Part shown: positions 44,244 to 55,893 of the stretch, one piece after another
Layout of the letters: each line of letters begins with the position of its first letter
Position numbering within the stretch: the stretch's first letter is position 1
Source of the DNA: Sesamum alatum
Lineage: Eukaryota; Streptophyta; Magnoliopsida; Lamiales; Pedaliaceae
NCBI GenBank assembly: GCA_034509735.1
Contig: JACGWO010000004.1
Coordinates: 19,015,395 to 19,079,394 of the forward strand
Length of the DNA: 64,000 bases
Reading direction: 5' to 3'
Notes under the pieces: model-generated
What the model saw: only the letters and a program-made list of their open reading frames with translations
What the model was told of the DNA's origin: nothing
Database searches by the model: none
Program-made: the position numbers and the translations under genes

Positions 44244-44255
44244 TGGTATCAGAGC
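44244..44255 (+). other. Primer-binding site of copia element D
   Basis: TGGTATCAGAGC is the standard plant copia site complementary to initiator tRNA-Met, two bases after the LTR end. Confidence 0.9.
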
Positions 44256-45671
44256 CCGGTTTGGTGTATAGGCTGTGGATCTATCATGTATTGTGTGTTT
44301 AACATGTTTTATGTGTTCATTAACCTTTTGAAAGCATTATTTATGGCTTTTGATACATGATTATGCGTGTGATACATGTTTAATTTTGCTAATTATTTTG
44401 GATATTAGGATTTTTAGAAAATTGAATTATCTGAAAATTTTGTTTTCATTCAGTTTTTAATGCAGAATAAAAGAAAAAAAAATCAATTTTTGTGCAGCAG
44501 CAGCGCTCCCTGTTGTCCCTGCCGATTGGTACTGGCTAGTGGGGGCAAGCCTGGGGCAGATTCTGCGGGCAGCTTGGCTAGCGCGCGCACTGGCGTGTGG
44601 AGGTGCCAACAAGGGCCACAACGCATGCGCGCACACTGCACGGATGGGCCTGCCGCGACCAAAGGGTTGGGTTGTTTTCGTTATTTTCTTTCAAAAAGTT
44701 GGATTTTCTAGTTTCTTCATTTTTTTTTTCTGAAATGTTTAATTTTGGTTGATTTGATTTTAGTTAAAATTGAAATTTTTTTCTAAAATCAAATTGCCTT
44801 AGATTATTTGGAGATGTTTTCTATTTAAAAAATTGATTGTAGATTGGATGTACATGTTTTCTAATATCATTGTAATTGCATTTTTAAACATGTATTTTCT
44901 ACATATAATTGTTTTTATTATGAAATTGGATAACATTAAATAATGCATGGTATGCATTATTTGTGGAGCATGATTATATGGATTATCATTGTGTTGATTG
45001 TTATTTGGATTAACAATGAGAATGGTCACAAAGCCATGACCCGTGTGAATGGTTTTAATTTTTGGTTGGGGCCTGTGTACCTCTTATATATTATATTATT
45101 CTCCTTTGACATTTTTTATGCCTTGAAATAATAAGGTTTGCTTTCTCTCTATCTATGTATCCCCCCCACCCATCTTTTGATTGGGGTTTCAATCTTTGTG
45201 TTGTAATGAGAGTAGATAGGAGGTGAGGTTTTTTATTTTTTAAAAATAAATATAAGAAAGCAAGCCAAGGTTATGGAGGCCCATAAAGGAGGTCCATTGG
45301 ATGCCCATGGAGATCCATGGAGTGGAGACCCATTGGATGAGCTTATGTTGGAGAGCTTAAGAATAAAGAGGTTTACAAAGGCCCATTAGAATGATAATGG
45401 GTTAAAGATTGTAATAGTATAGAACCATCCTAGATTGACTATAGATCCACAACAGGCTCAGTTGGTCGCATAAGATTGAGCTTGTGAACATCCAACAGGG
45501 GTTTGCTAGGCTTTTATTTGCATGTGATGCGTTTTTACAATGCTTTAAATATTGGATATTTATTTGCATGCAAGCTATTAACATGACACGGTCTAGGTCT
45601 AAAACATGAATAAAACTCTCATTTGGATTGTCCAAATATATAGTAGGCCCATAATGGAATTAAAACAAATG
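44256..45671 (+). other. Leader of copia element D, first part
   Basis: It includes a GC-rich block (about 44490-44670) corresponding to the GC-rich leader block of B at 14370-14660. Frames 44460-44711 and 44539-44733 are effects of that composition. The leader resumes at 50279 on the far side of the Mutator element. Confidence 0.65.
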
Positions 45672-46770
45672 GGAAAAAGTGCATTTTTCGCGCATATAAT
45701 AGGCCCAGTTTTAATTTAGTCCATATGTTAGACAATTCTCACATTCAATCCCATATATTAAAAAAATCTCAATGTTGGCCCCAAGTCACTTTTCCATCAA
45801 AACATGGATGAAAAAGTAACGTGGCCATTAATGAAAGCATGTGATGTTGTGTTTTGGTGGTAAAAAACGTCACTTTCGGGGGAAATGAAGCTAGAGCTTA
45901 CAACTACATATTTGTACCTAAAATATTGATATTGCAAGCTAGGGCCATGTCAACTGAGAGTGTTCCTGTTATATAATAAGAACAAACTGAATTTCGCAAA
46001 AGGTAAAAAGTCCATGAACAAATAAACTTAATTTCACCAAAAAAAACTTTTCAAATAATTTCACCAAAAGATCCATTGATTAAACTCAACCAATTGAAGC
46101 TTCAGTCAATTTACAAAATGAAATGAGTTTCAGTAAATGGCTATTAAGTAACCCAAAATGACTGTTTTTCAATCACAAAATCTGATTTCTAGAAAATAAC
46201 AATATGTAGTGCTATTATATTTTTTTCTTCCCCTTTCCATCATACTCCAGTCTCACCTTTGTTGCAGCGTCCTTCCTTGAATTGAGTCCATCTTCCAAAC
46301 ATTTCTTGGTGACATATGAAGGGGTGGCATGTTTTGTATTGTAAGTGAAACTGCAACTCTTGGATAGCCTTTAGCGAATGGGACTGGTAGCCTGATGTTA
46401 ACACCCCGTGGATGGCATCTGGCTGGTGGTATTGCTGGCTGACTTCTAGGAGAGTTGAATTATAAATTCCCTCTTGCAGGTTTCTTAGCCTACAATATGA
46501 GTACAATAATATTATTAACTGCAATCTGTTCGAAATGTGAATACTTTAAGTGCACTTATAGGTTTAGTGATTGGTGGTTGAGAGATTGGATTCTCTCTTT
46601 GTAATCTGTTGCTTCTTCTTACCTGCAGTCCAAATATCAATATGAATGTTTATAGAGGGCATAAATAAAATAGTACTATGCACTTACAAGTAGTTGTTCC
46701 TTAGCTGCAGTCCACTTGCTTATCTTTCTTGCCCCACTTTGACTGGATATTGTACTCAGAATCTACATAA
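45672..46770. other. Left end and 3' flank of the MULE, no coding support
   Basis: After the TIR (to about 45815) comes AT-rich DNA. A 94-codon minus frame at 46524-46240 has no recognisable domain; it could be a 3' exon of the transposase or chance. Confidence 0.4.
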
Positions 46771-46773
46771 AGA

Positions 46774-49475
46774 TCAAGAAACATTACATCTAGTGTAAAG
46801 TAGAAAATAATTAACAGAATTATATGAATTGTTACTTACTGGTTGTTGCACAGTTGATTGAGAACCAAAATTTTCGGTTTCATGAAAATTGCTCAATTCA
46901 ATAGAAATTTCTTCCAAATTATCATCTTGTCCCCAATCAGGTATATCCTGAGTATTCATCCCTTCAACCATATTTGCTTGATTGTTTGCTCCTTTAGTTT
47001 CTTTTCTTTTCTTGCACCCTTTCTTGTTGTGGCTTTCTTCCCTACAACACTTGCAATGAAATGTTGTGGATTGCTTTGTCAACTTAACCACCTTTGACTT
47101 GCTATAAAATGTGGTCTTCTTTTGCTTGCTCCTAACTTCATTAGGCTCCATCCTCCTTGCTCTAGGAGACCTTCCCACACCTCTACCAAAGTTGGGTGGT
47201 AAAAGTGGTACTCCACCAGGTTGGTTCCACTTTTCAGGCCCATTCACAAGTAAAATACAATGTCCATACACTCTCAGGTATGTCTCAACACTGTAACATG
47301 GGTGCATGAAATCTGTTGGCTCCAAGACATAACAGTTTATAGTATTGATTGCGTGCTTACAAGGGATGCCTTATACGTCCCATCTTCTACACTGAACATG
47401 TATGCTTCTCTAGGTCTACTATACTTATTGAACCATCAAATTAGTTTATTTCATAATTGATATCAGTTGATTTTACAGGAATACAATTAGTGGCCCTGTC
47501 TCCATTGATCATCAAGATCTTCTTTATTCTTGGATACAACTTCCCTTTCCATCTTTTGCTAGCTTTATATCTATTTTGCTGCATCATTGTCATTGCAAAC
47601 TCCCTGATTGCCTCCAATATTGTGTAAATAGTGTTTCCTCTTGTGTCAAGAATGTTTGCATTAAATGACTCACACAAGTCGTTGAGTAGCATGTCACACT
47701 TTAGATGAGTATCAAAGTGTCACCTACTCCATTAACTAGGTGGTTTATCAGATAACCATTCAACAACCTTCACATCTAATTTGATATTTCTTTCATTGTT
47801 ACATTGAATTCTCCCATGGTTGTGGCCCTTGCAGCTATCCAAAGAGCTTTCTTATGTGGCAACCCCTTAAACCCAACCCTTTTCATGTTACCATGTAAAT
47901 GCCTCACACAAAAACATGATAGAAGATTGGGGGAAAATAGTTTGAAATGCAGGAAACCCCTTTTGCTTATCTGACATAAAGGTCCATTCATGTGGATTCA
48001 CAATTTTTAAATCATGTTTTATCAAGCTCAAGAACCATTCCCACATTTCTCTTATCTACCCTCCAACCACATCATAACATAAAGGGAAGGAATTATTGTT
48101 TGGATCAATACCCACTGTAGTCAACAACACTCCCCCATGCGGACCTTTAAGATGACAACCATCTACCCCAATGATTTGTCTACAACTAACAACAAATCCC
48201 TCTTTCAACCCCTTGAAACAAATATAAAATTTTCCAAAGGTAGGCCTATCACCAACAATGTTTGTTGCCAAAGAAAGAATAACAGTTGAATTTGGGTTAG
48301 AACTTCTAAGTTGTTCAGCATAATCCCACATTCTCCCATATTGTTCATTAAGGGACCCCTTGATTCTTCCTAATGCCTTCCACTTGGCTCTATATGCCTG
48401 ATTTCGAAACACATTCACTCTAATTTCTTTGATTACATCCTGTCTCCACCCTTTTACTTTTCGACTCGGATCAATCCTAAAGGCATTTTCAAATCTCGCA
48501 CCCAGCCAAGCTGAAGTGAAATTTTTCACATGATATACCCTCGCATAATTATGATTTGAATTGTACTCTCTAATTTGGAATGATCCAAGCTTCCCCACAG
48601 CCAAAGCATAGATCCTCCATTCATAGTTTTCCTCTACACACTTAGCATAAATCCTCCTCTTGTCATTCATTATTGTTTTCACATTTCTCCTGGTTTTAAT
48701 AGTATGTCGCTGAATAGAAACTCTGAATTCATCCTTATAGCTAAACATCATCCCAAGTTCAAACTTAGGATCATAACTCTCACATTGACTAAATATTGGA
48801 AATATTGCAACCTTTTCATTATCAGAATCCCTCCCACTGTCAAAGTTTAAAGAATCTAAACCCTCTTCCACCCCCTTTTCCTCTTCTTCTTTAGTATTTT
48901 CTTCATCTCCCTGTGTTGCTTCATACCCAATCCCATTGAGATTATCCACCCCCTGTCCCTCCCTTCTACCCCTTCCCCCACTTCAGTATCAAACAAGTCT
49001 TCAAAACCCTCATCATCAATCCCAAAATCACTATCTACAAAGTCAGATTTATCAAAGGTCTCACCCACATCTTCAACACCAGCATTACATAGCCACCCTC
49101 CCCACCTCCAGTGTCAGTTAACACCAAATTTAAATGTAGAATATGACATCCTTCACTGAATAAAACAAACTCATTCTCCTCAAGATTATAATATTTTTTA
49201 AATCCAAAATAACCTAACTTCTCACATAACTTATCCATACACCCAAAACACATGCAATTTAGTTCAACATGGTCATATTTTTTGACTTTGCCCCCAACAT
49301 ACTTAGGTGGATTAACACTAAACTGTACCCCATGGTGAATATTTATTGTTATTGACGCGTTAAAGAATTTGTAAAAAAAAAAAAAGAAAAAAAAGAAAAT
49401 CCAACTGCAATCAGAAACTATTGCCCCATGAATGTAGAAAAAATAGAAAATCCAACAACAAAAATCAACAATCAT
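46774..49475 (-). pseudogene. mudrA: mudrA-type (MURA) transposase, degraded
   Basis: In order on the minus strand: an N-terminal PB1-like region at 49475-49035 (ITINIHHGVQFSV, KVKKYDHVELNCM); an acidic linker (49068-48856); the MuDR DNA-binding domain in 48949-48056 (FELGMMFSYKDEFRVSI, KRRIYAKCVEENYEWRIYA); the start of the MULE catalytic domain (QIIGVDGCHLKGPHGGVLLT with its first catalytic aspartate); further core pieces at 47991-47776 and 47692-47441 (CESFNANILDTRGNTIYTI); and a C-terminal CCHC knuckle in 47325-46774 (CKCCREESHNKKGC). A stop at 48056 and several phase changes break the frame. Some breaks could be introns, but stops inside the core show that it is not functional. The protein would cut the element at its TIRs. 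Confidence 0.85.
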
Positions 49476-50287
49476 AATATAATATTCTGTCCCTTAAAAA
49501 ATAATAAACAGAGGGGTCCAAGACCCCACATTCAACAAAAACAATACAAAATAACAGACATTAAATGTATTATCAATGGGGACCAAGAGCCCCTTTCCAA
49601 ACAAATCAAACAAAAATTATTCAATAAACACCAAACGTTGTCCCCATTTGTCACCATAAACCCGAACAACATTACATAAAACCCCACAGTTCTCGAGTTC
49701 TTAATCCAACAAACTACAACATATGACATAATCCATACTCACATTATACGAAACATGTCACAAAAATAAAAAGGGTCCAAAAAGGGTAAACTTATGGTAA
49801 GATGGAGGGGGCAAAGTGTTAAGCTCCTCATCTTGTAGCGACACCTTCTCGCTTCCTCCACTTCTCCGCCGTACTCTATATTGCAATTTTCCCTTCAATT
49901 TCTTATAATTCAAGCTTGATTTTGGGTGGGTAGACTTAGGATTCTTCATTTTTTCTTTGGGGGGGGGGGGGGGGGAGGGGGTTGTAGATTAGAGAAAGGG
50001 AAATGATATGTCATGTCCTCAAGTCAACAAAGATTAGGCGTGTGATATTCATGTGCAATTCCTCTCCCCCCCCCCCCCCGAAAAAAAAAAGAAAATCAAC
50101 CTTTATTGGCAACATATAAATCACATGATTTTCTCATTAAATTTTTGGAAAAAAAGTGACGTGGCACCAACAATGAGATTTTTTTTGAATATATGAAACT
50201 CAATGTGAGAACAGTCTAACATATGGGATTAAATTGAAAACTGGACCTATTATATGGGACGAAAAATGCGACTTTTCCAAACAAATT

Positions 50288-52201
50288 CCAAGCCTTCTAT
50301 CCATAGCATTATACAGATAAAGCTACTTTAATCCAAATGTAATCTCACGAGTCATGGAACGTTTGGAATGGAAGAAAGCTGCGCTATTTCATGAACAAAG
50401 GAATACACTCTTGGTTCCCTGTCTCGCGAGTTATGGTGGTTAACAATTGAGGTATGATTTGGTTGATGGGTTGGGCCTAGCGCCGAGTAGCATGATTTAC
50501 TTGGAGTCCTCGAAACCATGTCAAGAGGCGAGCTAGAACACTCGTGGATCTCATTAGATGAAAATGGTATAGGTTATCTCCCACAAAACTTTTTCCATGT
50601 GAATTGTAAAAGTAGGGCATGAAAAATTGCGTTTCTGGACCCCAGCCCACTAGAAAATGATTTTTCGAAACCCCATTTGAGACTGGTGGGCTTTTGAAGA
50701 AATTGTGTGAGGAGTTAATGACTAACGATCAAGTCTTAACTTGAACTCAATATTACAATAATCTACTTACTTATTGCTTACATTATTTAATATAGACGTG
50801 TAAGAATCCACTAACTGTCACTCTTGAGGTGAACAAATTTGAGGAAACAAACTATAATGATTGCCTGTGAAATCTAAAGATAGCCATGGATTTTGGGAAC
50901 CAGACCTATGTTCTAGATTGGTCTCTTCCTCTGGCCTTGGCGTAGGGGTCCACACTCGAAGAACGTTTGATGTTCGAGAAGTGGCATGAGGAAAACTGAA
51001 AGGTTCACAGCATCGTACTGGCCTCGATGACCAATGAGATCCAAAATAGTATGATGGGCATGATGATGTCAAGTCGATGATGCTTCGTATGAAACAAGTT
51101 TATGCAGTTCCGGATCAGCTTATTAGATATGCTGCAACGGAAGCATTTTCTGGGACGAAGATGATTGAAGGGAATGTACAAGAGCATGGGGTCAAGATGC
51201 TATCCCTAATGATGAAACGTACATAGATGTGATCCTTTAGTCTCTTCCTCCATTCTACGACCCGTTTATTATTAACTATAACATGAATGAGCTTGACAAG
51301 TCTATCCATGAGTCGATAGATATGCTAATCTAATACGAGGCAACGACTCAAAAATTTGCACTGATAGTATTGTTGGGGGAGGCTTCGACCTCAAGGGGTG
51401 AAAGGCAAGGGTGGCAAACACCAAAAGAGGAAGAGGGGTAACACAAAATCGGCTGCTGCAAGCGCTTTGAGCGCTCCCAGCGAGGCTATGAAAAAGGGGT
51501 AAAGAAAAGAGGAAGATAGTTCAACAGTGAAGGGTTGAAAATGATGTTTGCATCAATTATCGTGATAATGGGCATTAGAAGAGGGAGTTCCAAAACTTAT
51601 CTCCAACCAAGATACGATTTTTATTGAGCAATATGATTACTAATTCTACTTCTTAGGTATTTGATACCTACTGTGGAGCTCACATCTGCAAATGGTTTGC
51701 AGGTGATGAACAAGAGTAGAAGGCTAAGACGGATGGTCCTATAGTTAGGTGGTGATAGGGTTATTGATGCAGAAGCTATAAGACTAGTTAGGGTTACCTA
51801 TTAGTGATCATGTTAGGATAAGATACAATATGTAACCTAGCATGATCAAATTATTTTTTTCTTATTATTAGACAATTTAGATTACAAACTTTGATCAATA
51901 AAAGTTGCTTTTATTTGACGATGTGTCTGCTGGATCACTTACATAATTGGTTTCACACTATCCCATAATTGGATTATGAATGCCCAATAAAAATGACATA
52001 ATGGATAATCAAGAAGAAACTTATAGAATCCGGGATGCAAAAGCTAGATCATATTTCTCTAGTTAGGATGAGGATGTTGTTAGATTCAAAAGGTCTAGAC
52101 ATAGGCAATTGGAGTCTATTGGCTTGCAAATACCTTCTTGAGAAGGAGGAAAGACCGTGAAGCACTTTGTAGGACAAAGTACTCTTGCCAATGAAAGCTA
52201 A
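50288..52201 (+). pseudogene. gag: Leader end, gag, protease and integrase start of copia D, heavily decayed
   Basis: From about 50815 the plus strand reads VTLEVNKFEETNYND in line with the gag start of B, then LEERLMFEKWHEEN and a zinc-knuckle relic (CINYRDNGH, then a stop) near 51550. The protease site reads VFDTYCGAHIC near 51660, again lacking the DTG/DSG motif. Near 52155-52190 the text corresponds to FVGQSTLAN of the integrase region. Many stops interrupt all frames. Sequence ends abruptly at 52201 at LTR E. Confidence 0.7.
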
Positions 52202-52666
52202 TGAATGGTGGGTGGATCGTCCTGGGAGGAGCGCGAATATGGAAGCGCGATATGAAAATAAAACATAAAATTTAAACATGATTGTACATAAACATAAATA
52301 ACATGTTCAAGCGGTGTTCCTTTTAACCTCCCGGGTGTTTGGTGTATCTCATGAATAAACGAAGCATACAAATCATGGTGGCCATAGGGTTAAAATTGAA
52401 GACATAATAAAAGGAACCTACCCAGTTGTAGTTTTGTCTTCAAACCGCTACACGTGTTGTTCCCCGTTTTGCCATTAAGATTCCAATAGTAGGAATCTTC
52501 TAAATCATCCACGCAATCCATCCGGTTTCGTGATCCCCGTGCTAGCAAAAAACCAAGTGTTTAAATATTTAGGGAGGACGGATCGACCAAGTATTATTAA
52601 TTAACGTGATCAATCCTTCTAAAGTTCACAAGGAACTAGAAACTTTCTTGGAGGAAACGGGGTGGG

Positions 52667-52708
<42 letters not shown>

Positions 52709-54172
52709 CCGAGCCTTAGTGTGTGTGTGTGTGGTCAGAAGTTGATCATCTTTTTCAAGTTTCATCTTAGGAGTATTTATAAAACTGGAATCCTATTCCT
52801 TTTCAAACTCCAACTCTAAGAAGCATGGTTAGACTAGATTTTGATCTAGTCAAAGTCCTAATCAAATTAGACATAGATTAGTCAAACTAATCTAGGCCTT
52901 TGATCTCATCCGTCCATTACTTTGATGGATTAATTATGAAATATTTAAATCCTATTTAAATAAACCATAGGGCTATAAATAAATAATTAATATTTATTTT
53001 AAGCCCATTTTACTGATTTCAATAAATCTAATTTATTAGTTAATTTCATTTAATCTTATTAAAGGAATCAACAATTCAAGAAAGAAAAAGGGAACCAATT
53101 TAATCCAATTAAATTGTTCCACCTTCCTAAATTAATTCTAAATTAAATACCTTGTCATGGGCGGATTGTGTGTGACTCTTTAGGTTCACCCTCAGCTAGA
53201 CTTGGCCGAATCCCCAATCATCTCATGAAGGAAATTCATCCGTCACCATGGGTGGCCGTCTAGCAACGGTCCATGGCACTAGACATTAGGTGAATGTTTA
53301 TGGCGTGAACATTTAAGCTCTTCAATACGTTTATCCTTCCATCTACAATCTCATAGCTTAGAGTCTAGGGCATGGATCTGTAGGTACCCATTCTTGACTT
53401 AAGCCTTGGCTTGTCCATACTAAACATCACAGGGGTCCTACCCATTGTTCAGTTATTGTGGCCACAGATTTATTGGGACGAGTCTTAGAGTAAAATGAGA
53501 TATTACTGTCAGCCTTCTGACAGGAGATGGATCCTCTCTTAGGACCTACTGTCACACTACACATGTTGACCGCACTAGATAGAGCTTATGACAATCGAGT
53601 CACTTGACTTGGTAGCCTCTTGCCACATCTAAGATGCAGGCACGGTGTGTAGGTGATCTCAGTAATCCCTCAAGTTTGAGGATCAAATTCGTACTATTGG
53701 ACCCAGAAATACAAGTCATACCTACCGACCCTACTCAAGGTCTTCTATATGATGGTTCCCACGAGTCACCTCAGTCAGCTGGCACCTAGCTAGCTGACCT
53801 ATTAACATTGTATGGACAAGCCTCATCACTTGTCGATGAAACGCAACTACAATTTCTTAGTGCAAGTCTCACACGGATTCTTGTACCCTATCTCGAGAAT
53901 CCTTGACTTGGAGTGTTTCAGATGATCCACAGAAATTGATTTCATGAACTGCCATCTAATGCGCAGTTCCAGTTTCTCGGAATGTCCTTTCGGTCTATGG
54001 GCTTTGGTTGTGCAGTTAATAGTTAATATAAAGCAGTAAGTGAACAGAAACAAAGTATTGAGCCAAATGAATATCACTTTCTTATTCATGACAATTATTA
54101 AAACACCGAAACTGCTCATACATAGGTTACATTAGCCCAATCAGATTGACTTCACGGTTTTCTATTCTAACA
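52202..54172 (-). repeat. 3' LTR of copia element E (1971 bp)
   Basis: It starts TGTTAGAATAGAAAACCGTG at 54172 on the minus strand and ends in ...CATTCA near 52202. The left end is placed by alignment with B (TGAA... start on the plus strand) and could be 52213. It contains a GA microsatellite. The conserved LTR block lies at 53160-53296. Confidence 0.8.
52671..52733. repeat. GA microsatellite and neighbouring GT microsatellite
   Basis: About 18 GA units (52671-52707) are followed after 11 bases by about seven GT units (52719-52733). Both lie inside LTR E, in the part corresponding to the transcribed leader. Confidence 0.95.
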
Positions 54173-54323
54173 ATCTCCCACTTCACCTAAAGCCAATCGC
54201 CCATATGCCTAATCCCCATCTTCTCAAGATGTTACGTATGAGCAATTTGTCATATAGGCTTTGTCAACGGATCTGCTGTGTTGTCTGCTGAGCTGACTCG
54301 GTCCATCCGAACGTCACCACTTC

Positions 54324-54614
54324 CTACCATTTCCTTAAAAGGTGGTAGCGTCTAAGAATGTGCTTGGATCCGTGATGGGATCTCGGTTCCTTTGCTTGCA
54401 ATATTGTTCCGTTGTTACCACAGAAGATAACCACGGGCTCGGCAATGCTAGGCATCATACCCAACTCTTGGATGTAGTTTCTTATCCAAACCGCTTCTTT
54501 GGCAGCTTCTGAAGCTGCTATGTATTTGGCCTCAATGGTGGAATCAGCTGTGGATTCTTGCTTGAAACTTTTCCATCCCACCACACCGACATTGCGTTTG
54601 AACACATAACCCAA
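54324..54614 (-). pseudogene. pol: RNase H fragment of copia element E
   Basis: The frame reads GWKSFKQESTADSTIEAKYIAASEAAKEAVW...SKHILRRYHLLRKW, aligned with the RNase H region of B (9430-9140). The family's TESEYIAA motif has become IEAKYIAA here, changing a conserved acid position. The frame ends early; the last part lies in other phases down to the polypurine tract at 54173. Confidence 0.8.
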
Positions 54615-54641
54615 CTAAGACTTGGCATCATCGTCATCCTC

Positions 54642-55049
54642 CTAGAAGCTAGCGTCACCAAAACCTTCCAGAATCAACTCTTCATTGCTATAGACCAAGA
54701 ACACGTCCTTAGTCCTCCTTAGGTACTTAAGGATGCTCTTGACCGCATTCCAATGCGCCTCGCCTGCACCAAGTTTACGGTTATAGACCCATTTACACCC
54801 AACTGGTTTAACGCCTTTAGGTGGGTCTACAAGTGTCCACACTTGGTTTGTGCTTATGCAGTCCATTTCGTCTTTCATGGCCTCCAGCCATTTTCCTGAG
54901 TCGATGTCAGACATCGTATCCCCATATGTCTTGGGATCCTTATCCAATTGACTAGTCATGCTTAGAAAGCCATACCTCATGGGAGGGCGAAGCATTTTAG
55001 CAGACCAACGGAGGACTGGAACGTCAGTGGGGACTGTGCGCGTAGACAT
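54642..55049 (-). pseudogene. pol: Reverse transcriptase of copia E with the catalytic core deleted in frame
   Basis: The open frame reads VPVLRWSAK...DPKTYGDTMSDIDSGKWLEAMKDEMD...VWTLVDPPKGVKPVGCKWVYNRKLG, then passes directly to GEAHWNAVKSILKYLRRTKDVFLVY. In element B these parts are about 830 bases apart and the interval contains the YMDD active site. The deletion keeps the frame open, so the product would be a core-less protein. GC(G/A)GG-type sequence at the join could be microhomology. Confidence 0.85.
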
Positions 55050-55236
55050 GATAGGAGCTGGCGGTTCAGGTACCGTGGTTGGCTCCTCGTGAGGTTGTTC
55101 GACATGCCTGGCATGCTGATCCTCCCGAGGTGGCTCGACCCATTGGGTACTTATCCTAAAACCTCTGGGTGAGGTATCCGCAGCTTCTAGTGCTGATGGC
55201 TGATTTGTCTCACCTGATTCCTCAAGGATCAGTTCA

Positions 55237-55893
55237 TCACGTTGGACACCCTTGAAAAACCTTTTTCCAAGAACACTGCATTCCTTGAAACAAAGACGTT
55301 TTGTTCCGAGGGGTCATAGAAATAATAACCTGCAGTTTTTTAGGGTATCCAATGAACCTGCACAAGCTAGACCTTGATTCTAACTTGTCTCCCACTAACC
55401 TCTTGAAGTATGCAGGGTTACCCCACACTCTCAAGTATTTGTAGGAAGCAGTCTTGCCGTGCCATATCTCATTTTGTGTTTGGATCACGGCACTGATCGG
55501 TGCCAGGTTTAACAACTTGGCAGCTATTTCCAGTGCGTAGCCCCAAGAAGACAAGGTCAATTCAGTAAAACTCATCATGGATCGGACCATGTCCAATAGG
55601 GTTCGATTCCTCCTTTTAGAGACGCCGTTTTACTGCAGTGTTCTGGGAGGTGTCCATTCAGAGATTATACCGTTTTCTTTTAGATAATCGAGGAATTCAT
55701 TACTAAGGTACTCGCCACCTTCGGTTGGAATGTAGGACTTTAATTTTGCACTCGGTTTGGTTCTCAACTTCAAGTCTGAAGTCTTTAAACCTCTCAAGAG
55801 CTTCAGATTTGTACCTCATTAGGTAAACATAACCGTACTGTGAGTGATCATTGGAGAAGGTTATGAAGTAGGAGAGCCCACCTCTGGCTTGTG
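55237..55893 (-). pseudogene. pol: Integrase fragment of copia element E
   Basis: At 55893 the text begins within the core as QARGGLSYFITFSNDHSQYGYVYLMRYKSEA, passes a frameshift near 55700, then continues MDMVRSMMSFTELTLSSWGYALEIAAKLLNLAP and VWGNPAYFKRLVGDKLESRS. The zinc-binding region and the first catalytic aspartate are missing because the LTR of element C begins there. Confidence 0.8.

Larger units (their letters stand above)
45672..50278 (-). mobile_element. Mutator-like element (MULE) with mudrA-type gene, 4.6 kb
   Basis: The two ends are long inverted repeats of about 130 bp (left GGAAAAAGTGCATTTTTCG; reversed right GGAAAAGTCGCATTTTTCG), sharing ATATAATAGG-CCAGTTTT and CATATGTTAGAC blocks. 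Flanks AAACAAATG (45663-45671) and AAACAAATT (50279-50287) match at 8 of 9. Without the element the copia leader reads AACAAATTCCAAGCCTTC, matching element B, which confirms the insertion boundaries. It encodes a broken mudrA-type transposase on the minus strand. Confidence 0.9.
42101..52201 (+). mobile_element. Copia element D, 5' part only, split by a Mutator transposon
   Basis: In plus orientation: 5' LTR 42101-44241, primer site 44244, leader 44256-45671, Mutator insertion 45672-50278, leader continued to about 50810, gag, protease and the start of integrase, ending at 52201 where the LTR of element E begins. It belongs to the same family as element B but is much more diverged. The rest of pol and the 3' LTR are absent from the window. 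Confidence 0.85.
52202..55893 (-). mobile_element. Copia element E, 3' part only
   Basis: On the minus strand, from right to left: integrase fragment starting at 55893, reverse transcriptase with its core deleted, RNase H, polypurine tract, 3' LTR 54172-52202. The 5' LTR, gag, protease and first half of integrase are missing; copia element C takes their place. The 3' LTR sits within the integrase region of element D. Confidence 0.85.

Noticed and set aside
44051..44302. An 83-codon frame across the copia D LTR end
   Set aside because: It spans the LTR boundary and the primer-binding site and is therefore not a gene.
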